The translations under genes were made by a program, and so were the position numbers. A stretch of DNA of 64,000 bases from Lepidonotus clava (lineage: Eukaryota > Annelida > Polychaeta > Phyllodocida > Polynoidae): assembly GCA_936440205.1 (NCBI GenBank), contig OW387141.1, positions 44,091,307 through 44,155,306 of the forward strand, read 5' to 3'. The notes under the pieces were generated by a model, which searched no databases, was not told the origin of the DNA, and saw only the letters and a list, made by a program, of their open reading frames with translations. The number at the start of each line of letters is the position of its first letter. Positions within the stretch are counted from its first letter, which is position 1. Below are positions 53,900 through 64,000 of this stretch, piece by piece.

Positions 53900-56800
53900 C
53901 TGGGATTTTAAAATCTTAGAATTTTTAAATCATTTCTGCACACCTGGCTTATCATGAATAAGAAAAAGTCTTTAAGAAAAGAATTATGAATCTGTCCTGC
54001 CATTACGTCCCCACGACGTCGCCCCTACCACCACCCTACCCCCAACTTACCCAAAACCTATCCCTCTACCTCTTTACCTCTTCACCCCCAATGAAAATAA
54101 AAGGTAAAATAAAAGGTTGAGTGATACCTGAATACTCAGAATGAGCCATCTAGAATGCATCATCCAGATGCAGAAATAGTATTCTGATTGTAACTTGTAA
54201 CCAGTGTTCTCACTATTCTTTGCCAAGGCCTGTATTAGTGTATAAGTACTATAACATGCTTTCACCAGCAAAAACTCATCGCGTTCCTACCTGGGCCCAG
54301 CAACAACTTTAGCAAACTACACCATCGGGGCCACTTGGGGCCCAGAAAATAATGTGTAAACTTTTTCTACACAGTACAAACTACAATGTTTATTGTTATA
54401 TGTCTATATTTGGATAAACGTGTACAACAATGTACACATTATAAAATCACCAAATTTGACTTTACACAATGCCAAATCAGGCCCGACAAATAGTCCCAAG
54501 TAAATAGAGGACTGACGGTATCATGGTGGCTGGTATAATCTAGATCACTGACAGTGAAGCTACAAATATTTCTTTCCAAACTTTGTAAGCAACGTTCTCA
54601 AATGAAACGTCATAGAACACAGATAGCTTCAGTAATAGTATATCGGGCTTTCAATTACTTATATAATATAACGTTTTGGCGGTCAAAGTTCAAATGCTAA
54701 GAACCCAAGAGCTACAGCATCCTGACTTCCTTTGCCGAAAATCACTTAATCCTGATAACAGCTGGTCCAAAGATTAGTTATCCGAATATAAGTGCTTTGC
54801 AAAAACTGTCGTACATGTCCGATATTCCTCTATAAATCTCAGGAATATTGTCATTTACTATACAATGCCATTACTGGATTACAGGGGTCGAAAAAATATC
54901 CAAAAAAAATGTCAGCCCCTAGATTCTCTGACCAACGGCGGCCCCTAGAATAAACGGGCCAGGATATATTGTAAACATAATAATATTATCATCTAGAATA
55001 CTATTTTTTGCCCCACTTAATGTAAGCCTCTAAGGTTCCTAATGTTACAAATTACACAAAATAAAATAGGTTTAAGAATTCATGTTTCAAAGTTGATTGT
55101 ATCATGAATGAAGAAAATGTGGCCCCTTTGGTAAGTTATGGTTATGATAGCTAACCCATTACTGTCTAGGGCAAAAAGTTCATTATATGGGACGTACCGT
55201 ATACTTATTGTCAAAGACAGAGTGGGGGGAATTTCTTCAGTTGCTAAGCAACCCTGAGGGAAAAGTTTTACCTTATCTGGTAGGTCAGTCCTTATCTTTA
55301 AAGTGATCTGTCCCCTCTTGACTCTAGATCTAGTAGATCAGCTATGCACGAGTGCCATTGCATGACTGTTTCTGAGGGCTCCCCTGACCCGGATGGGGCT
55401 TTGACCCACATCTGTTTTCAAAATTAATGCCTGTGAAAATACATGTTGGATTCAGGTCCGATGCTTTATTATAAATTATCAGTTTAAATCTTATGAAATT
55501 AGGCCCTATAGTCTAAATCTATTTCTTTCACTCTCAGTACTGTAGTGTAGATCTAAGAGGTAGTTTTACATTCTTAAGTAGATCTACTTTCTAAAGTACC
55601 TGAAGCACAAACGAAAACCTTTGGATGTTTTGAAATTGCATAGGTGTATCTGAGAAGATGGAAAATTTGGTACCAATCTAATCCACTCTTTGACTGAAGA
55701 AAAATGAACTAAAGAACGGCTTTGAAGCAATGAACCTTTTATTATGAAGGCTGAGCCTGACTTGTTTGGTCACCTTTCTACACGGTTTCAGACATTTTTT
55801 CAAGAAATATGAATAAAAACTTTACAAAACGTATAGGACAGGATACTCACGAAACTATGCCGTGTTGAACTTATCCAATGCACTCATGAGAAAATGTATA
55901 TTGTCGAATATTTGACCACACGCGAATTTTGCAGCAACTTTCTGTCGTTGTTGACTCACGCGACGGGGGAATCCCTCTTTGTGATCACATGACAGCATGT
56001 CACGTGAGGGCGTACGCGCGCAATGATTTACAACAAAATAAATAGATCCCTTTAATAAACGTAAACAAAAAACTACAGATAAGAAGGAATAGAAAAATTA
56101 TATTATATTTTCTATCATCATATCTATTTTGTTAGGCTATTTTGCACAAATAGACAAAACAACTGTGACCTACTTTGTTTAGCACACTGATATATGACGT
56201 AATAGTTGTGATAAAACAGGGAATTCCCTCCCGAGTGACGTCATTGAAACCAGTGTACACAAACGAGGACGGGGACGACGTACCCTTTTGCAGTTCAACA
56301 GGTAAATATAGTTACAATTCTTGTCGAAACAACAGCTTATATGTGCCAATTTATTATTGAACAGAGGGTTAAGGTGTATCTCTACCCGATATATCTTCTG
56401 TGAAGACTAGACATACCCGCGGTCCCCTCTGAATCCGACGCGAAAGTTCGGCCCAACTTCAGCCAAAGAAAAAAGTTTGATTCTCGTCACGCTAAGCAGG
56501 AGGGCCCAGTATTAGTAACTGAGTAAGGTAAAAGGATCATATGATATGATCAGAATCAGGTCAAGTTTCGACGTTATCTATGTGTATTACTATAACTGTG
56601 TATACTGACTCAAACTAACATTTTCAGGGTCAACATTGACTTGAATCAGTATCAAGTGATGCTATGAATTATTTGATATTCTTAAATCATTAGTTGATAA
56701 CTGTTAATGATAGGCTAATTTAATTAGTACAAAGGATAACTCAAAAAGGTTTTTTTTCTCAGGGCTAAGGAATTAAGTCACAAGACGTTAGGTCTGGATC

Positions 56801-57185
56801 TAAACGTCAGGTCAAGTGGTATATTTAATCACCGCCACGAGTTTTATTCTATGATTCTAGGCCATATAGTTTATGGCCGAACCACCACACTGCCACTGGG
56901 TGGGAATTTAAACTTGTTGATTGATTTATGATTATGTGGGCAGCTGTGTAAATCCCACATTCACAACATCCATAACATAGTGGACTGGCCCTGGGGAGCT
57001 GGACGTGTTTGTTGGAATCATATTCTAATACCAATGTATTGTAGACAAGATAATTATCTCTTTTTCTCTCTGTTTATTCTATCTTTCACGTATTTTGAAA
57101 TTAGATCCCCAAATATTATTTGTCCATCCAATGCGCACTTCTAGTTCTAGATTGAATGACTTTTTCAAGCAAGTAATTTACGTAA
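53900..57185. other. Gap without recognised genes
   Basis: AT-rich sequence with no repeat family recognised and no coding frame I can support. 55850-56301 stands out as CpG-rich with E-box and CRE motifs (see separate entry). Positions 53990-54070 are pyrimidine-rich. Confidence 0.5.
55851..56301. promoter_or_regulatory. Candidate CpG-rich promoter, possibly bidirectional
   Basis: CpGs cluster around 55920-56040. GTCACGTGAG (55999-56008) matches 9 of 10 bases of the lysosomal CLEAR box, and a palindromic TGACGTCA is at 56236-56243. On the minus strand a consensus donor (gtgagt) would end an exon at 55851. On the plus strand CAACAG/gtaaat would end one at 56301. These could be untranslated first exons of the syntaxin gene and of the LITAF gene respectively. 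This is inference from motifs and position only. Confidence 0.25.
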
Positions 57186-57191
57186 ACTTAA

Positions 57192-57281
57192 AACTAGATA
57201 TGAATAGGTGACGTTCCCTCCCCTACTCAATATAAATATTGGGTAGGTGAGGGAGCGTCACCCATCCATACCTAGTAAATT
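57192..57281. repeat. Near-perfect hairpin of about 42-bp arms
   Basis: The left arm ACTAGATATGAATAGGTGAC, continuing GTTCCCTCCCCTACTCAATAT, pairs with the right arm (..ATATTGGGTAGGTGAGGGAG CGTCACCC..TACCTAGT) with about seven mismatches and a loop of roughly four bases. It could be a minimal foldback MITE; a small-RNA precursor is a less likely alternative. Confidence 0.8.
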
Positions 57282-57843
57282 TTACAACATGCTTATGCCT
57301 AGTATTGGAAATCGACATGCATTCTCTCCTGCAATTTTTGGCTAGCACGTAGATCTAGTGCTGCGGTTTCAACATTTGACTGTTGCAGGTCTAATTCGCA
57401 ATGCAACTTGCACATAAATTCACAAAATGCCAAATTTTGAATATTTCATTTCTCTGACTGATTAAGAGGGTAATTCTTTTGGGACCTACACTTTAGCGTG
57501 GACATCCCCCCCTCTATCCCGACCTATGCATTAATTAATTAATTTTATTCAGGTTTCAACGGCCAGAAAAAAATAGGTCGTGTAGGTCGGTATCTTTTCC
57601 CATTAAATCAGTTCTGATTAAACTCTTAGGTCTAAGCTAGCTAATATTGCCTATAATGTGTCAGAATTGATTTCTCAGAAATATAATGTGATTGGTTGAC
57701 TTACTTTATAAGTCTAAATAAGATTATTTTATCTAGTTATTAATGTGTATACGATTATAAGCTTATTTACGTTCAAGATGCAAAAGGTTGTTTATTCACA
57801 GATATCAGACTTCTCTGTATTTTATTAATGAAATTTTCCGTTA

Positions 57844-59114
57844 AGCCGCATCCCCACGTGGCGACTAGCTGTGTATGGTGTCCAAAAGTAGAGTAGAGGA
57901 GCCAGTTTCCGCGCACTAAGGGCCAGAAATAACAGTTCAACAAAATATTTAGAGAAAAAATAAATTCATTTAATCTTTTTTCACCTATATGTAGTGCAAT
58001 AACGTCTATGAAAATAATCATAATGAAAATAAAAAGTTTGAAAATATTTTTGGATAATATCACAATGATTTACTTTTAGAGGGTTATTCTTTAGTTTTCG
58101 CGCATTTTTGCGTTAGTTTTCGCGCATTTATGCATATTTTAGGTGTAAAATGCGTAAATTATTTAACAGACAGAAAAAATCATATATGTAGCATCAGAAA
58201 AAGATTATTTATGGATATCTATCATGCAAATTAATTGCCGACTTTTTATTAGCTCGTAATATGCATAAGGGGAATGATATGCTGTCAAATAAATTCCAAA
58301 TAAAAGATATAAGAAAAAAGTAAGAAATGCGCATATTTGTGCATTAATTATGCATAGCTGACAAAACATTAACTCGACCAAGTAAAAGACATAAAAAGTA
58401 TTCATCAACTTTTTGATTGATATTGTTTAAGGAAAATACTTTACAAATATAGAGGAGCTTGATTTTTAAATAAAACTCGATTTTTTTTATATGAAAAAAA
58501 GTGTGAAAATTCGTAAATTTCGGAAAAATATGTGAAAAATGCGCAGAAACTGAAGACTGCCTTATTCAATGTCATTAGTTTTCACGCTGGGGTCTATTTT
58601 CTGAAAAATATTTTTAAAATTTAATTTCTGAAGTTAATATGACGGCACATTACCTTAAACTAATATCCATAACATTTTGAAGCTTTAGTTATTTCTTTTT
58701 TTTAAGGAAATTGTATTTTCATTTCTTATTTGAGAAAATATGATATTATAAGGTTCCCGCCTTGACTGCAATTAAAATAGACATCACTACATGTTTTTGC
58801 TGCTAGAATCCTTAAATATTAGCATATTTTCGTTAAAAAAACTCAAATTTAATTAACCATGACTTCCTGATGGACCTCAAATGCCAATAACGGATTTTGG
58901 ATGAGTTTGAAGAAAATGCGTTCATTAAAATGCGTAAAATGCGCGAAAACTAGTGATGCGCGAAAACTGGCGCCTCTACTCTACCAAGTCTATGCATTCC
59001 CCGGCGACTACTGCTCTATGGGGCACTATTCGCCGGGATGAGGATGGTTTTGGCACTTTGAGCCACCATAGACAACTAATCGCCAAGGTTTAGTCGCCAC
59101 GTGTGGACGCGGCT
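57844..59114. mobile_element. Outer TIR element with TTA target duplication (hosts a nested element)
   Basis: The terminal repeats AGCCGCATCCCCACGTGG.. (57844-57867) and ..CCACGTGTGGACGCGGCT (59091-59114) match at 22 of 24. TTA flanks at 57841-57843 and 59115-59117. A three-base TWA duplication is typical of PIF/Harbinger. Its own sequence is only about 57844-57887 and 58985-59114; the rest is the nested element. No transposase. Confidence 0.82.
57888..58984. mobile_element. Nested 1.1-kb TIR element with GCGCGAAAACT-type subterminal repeats
   Basis: The ends GTAGAGTAGAGGAGCCAGTT and AACTGGCGCCTCTACTCTAC extend to 28-bp inverted repeats with two mismatches. Motifs such as TTTTCGCGCATTT, TGCGCAGAAACT and ATGCGCGAAAACT recur near both ends, like transposase-binding arrays. 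The core is AT-rich without a coding frame. A clear target duplication was not found. It interrupts the 57844-59114 element, so it is younger. Confidence 0.78.
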
Positions 59115-59117
59115 TTA

Positions 59118-60046
59118 CTCTGGATCTTTTTTTCTTTTTTTTTCTACTTTTTAGTAATCAAATGCCTAATATGTTTTATTCTTGCACGTTCATTTTGTAA
59201 AACAGATTGCTATTGGGGCGGTGACTTGTGGAGATGGGGATTCCCTTTTCGCATGTAGAATGTTTTAACTAAATAATAGCACTTAATGCTACTTGTCTCA
59301 TTACGTTTTTCAAAATGGTTCTTCCGTCGATTGTTGAACTTAGGAATATGTATTAATGTGAGTTTATTTTTTTCTCATATGCCATCAAGCGCTGTGTAGC
59401 ATGTCATTTGCAAAACAAAAAAGTGCCATGTCTCCATGGTGTTTAAAATGGAAGCGCACTTCCACATGTCACATATCGATGTAGTGTAGGTTTGATAGCT
59501 GAACCCCCATATGACGCCGTGTCAAATGTTATAATGGTAACTATTTGGTAATGGCAAAGGAATATACAGGGGGAAAAAACCTGCATAACTTGTAAAAGTA
59601 GGTCAGTTTATGAAACACCCGTGACGGTGTACTTATAGACAGATGCGGGCCTGGTAACGTGTTGGTAATGACATTATTCATACACATGTACGTTGGTTGG
59701 GATACTAATTGACTTAAATGTGTCAATCAAGTATATACCTTGAAAGGTTATTGATATAGAGTGTATAACTAATTCAGTAATCAACACGAAAAGGACGTTT
59801 CATACAGGTAACTTTCAAGTTTGCCGTTTGTTTTTAACAACAGACTCAGTGATATACAACCACTTGTATTTTATACACTTATGAAACTAAGGAGTAAAAT
59901 CAGATCATCGAAAAAGCAAAGGAAAGCTAAAAATGTTCACATCTATATTACCCAATGTACGGTAACAGAATATATTTTTAAACTATGATAGTATCCGGTG
60001 CATTTCAAAATGCATTAATCCACATTTTTTCTCATGTCTTTTCCAG
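59118..60046. other. Upstream flank / intron before LITAF coding exon 1
   Basis: AT-rich; nothing recognised. The acceptor ttttccag at 60039-60046 shows that the first coding exon of the next gene is preceded by an intron, so an untranslated exon must lie upstream. Confidence 0.6.
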
Positions 60047-60055
60047 TCAGGCCTC

Positions 60056-63000
<2,945 letters not shown>

Positions 63001-64000
63001 TAGGTAAGGCATAACCCTTATTCTCCGTTTTCGTTAAGTGGATGACGTCGATAGTCCGATATATCGGAGTAATAGGTTGTCCCAAGTCTCATAGAGATCA
63101 GTGTTAAAAATGGGGGGGACACATCGTGCTATTTCTTATAGGAAACATCTGCTTGGAGATTGAAAGTCGTTCCATAGAAAATGCCTTGAGAGTGTACTAA
63201 TTAGCATAAATAAGTCTGTGTTCGGAGAGTGACGAGATGATGTCATAATGATATTCTAAAAATAGAACGAAAGTAGGTCGGGAATGCCCCCATCACCACT
63301 GGGAGCGGCCATATTGAATAAATTTGCATATTACCAATACAATCTCCTCACACAAATGAGCTCAGACTCTCAATCCATGCTGTATTGGGGTAAGGGGGTA
63401 AAAGGGTGAAGGGGATGTCATGGCAATGTCATGGCATCATCATGGCAATGTCATGGGGATGTCATGGCAATGTCATGGCACTGTCATGGCAATATCATGG
63501 CATTGTCATGGTAATGTCATGGTAATGTCATGGCACTGTCATGGCATTGTCATGGTACTATCATGGCATTGTCATGGTACTATCAAGTACATTTCATTTC
63601 GTTTTAGAAACCAAAGAATGGATAAGACGGAGATTTTGGTTTACTAAACCACATCGAGAATCTATAAAGTCGATCAAACCAGAACTTGTCATTATGATCT
63701 GTAAGTCGTCTGAACGATGAAAGTGAAAATCAAAAGTAATAGAAAACTCACTGTAAAAGGGAAACAATAATATCATCAGTGTTGAAAATTATTACATGGG
63801 CAGTATTTTTCTTGTTTTTCATTTTGTAAACATACATAACGCAGTATCCACCGAGTCAGTTGGAAGAGTGCTGCACTTCACTTATAAAATCTAGGTTTTC
63901 CTTATGACACCCGTATAGCAACACACATTGAGTGGGCCCGCGTCTAATGTCTCGCTGCTTCTGAAAAGAAAAATACCGGTAGTGTTTACATAAGAGGCCG
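63001..64000. other. LITAF 3' flank
   Basis: It contains the likely 3' UTR, AATAAA at 63317-63322 and the 11-bp minisatellite at 63416-63590. A tRNA-like stretch near 63840-63900 lacks convincing box motifs. Nothing else was recognised. Confidence 0.5.
63416..63590. repeat. 11-bp minisatellite, about 15-16 units
   Basis: Units of GTCATGGCAAT with variants in the last three bases and an occasional G-to-A change at the first position run head to tail. Three units make 33 bp, which keeps one frame open and encodes an 11-residue repeat (VMSWHCHG-type) without biological support. Confidence 0.93.

Noticed and set aside
56175-56360. Short coding exon candidate with VYTNEDGDDVPFCSS before a gtaaat donor
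   Set aside because: The upstream acceptor is poor and there is no partner exon in phase; a non-coding first exon is at least as likely.
63840-63900. tRNA-like stretch near the right edge
   Set aside because: The A-box resemblance is weak and no B box is present.

Overview
This is animal (metazoan) nuclear DNA with long introns. Protein-coding sequence is confined to short, GC-rich exons in an AT-richer background filled with SINE, TIR-element, Penelope-type and tandem-repeat debris. Exon splicing, GC-rich third codon positions, the gene set (FUZ, an endosomal syntaxin, a LITAF-domain protein) and short TIR elements of the CAGTGGCGGATCCAG type suggest a marine invertebrate deuterostome. A lancelet (Branchiostoma-like) is my best guess, but the sequence alone does not prove it.

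Layout. (1) Positions 1-40978, plus strand: the 3' half of FUZ (Fuzzy, a CPLANE ciliogenesis / planar-polarity effector). It has six exons separated by introns of about 5.5, 11.7, 10, 12 and 0.9 kb, and its 5' end lies outside the window. The introns hold a 36-bp minisatellite, SINEs, a kappaB-motif cluster, RFX X-box-like sites, CTCF-like sites, several unique CpG-containing blocks that look like conserved regulatory DNA, nested TIR elements and a recent Penelope-like retroelement with inverted arms. (2) 44081-50103, minus strand: a complete ten-exon Qa-SNARE of the syntaxin-7/12 type (299 aa), convergent with FUZ. CTCF-like motifs lie between the two genes. (3) About 51365-53531, plus strand: a small gene for a secreted peptide with eight cysteines, a TATA box and a poly(A) signal. 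I do not recognise its family. (4) 53580-60046: no coding sequence recognised; it holds a TTAA-flanked MITE, a long near-perfect hairpin, a pair of nested TIR elements and a possible promoter region near 55.85-56.3 kb. (5) 60056-63000, plus strand: a complete three-exon LITAF-domain protein (200 aa) with a proline-rich SGYAPPP-repeat tail. A 44-nt retroposed fragment with a poly(A) tail and a 16-bp target duplication sits in its last intron, and an 11-bp minisatellite lies downstream.

The genes do not form an operon. Syntaxin-7/12 and LITAF both act on late endosomes/lysosomes, and FUZ acts at the ciliary base. The least explained items are the eight-cysteine secreted peptide, the Penelope copy with about 344-bp apparently identical inverted arms, the tiny retroposed RNA fragment and the motif-dense FUZ introns.
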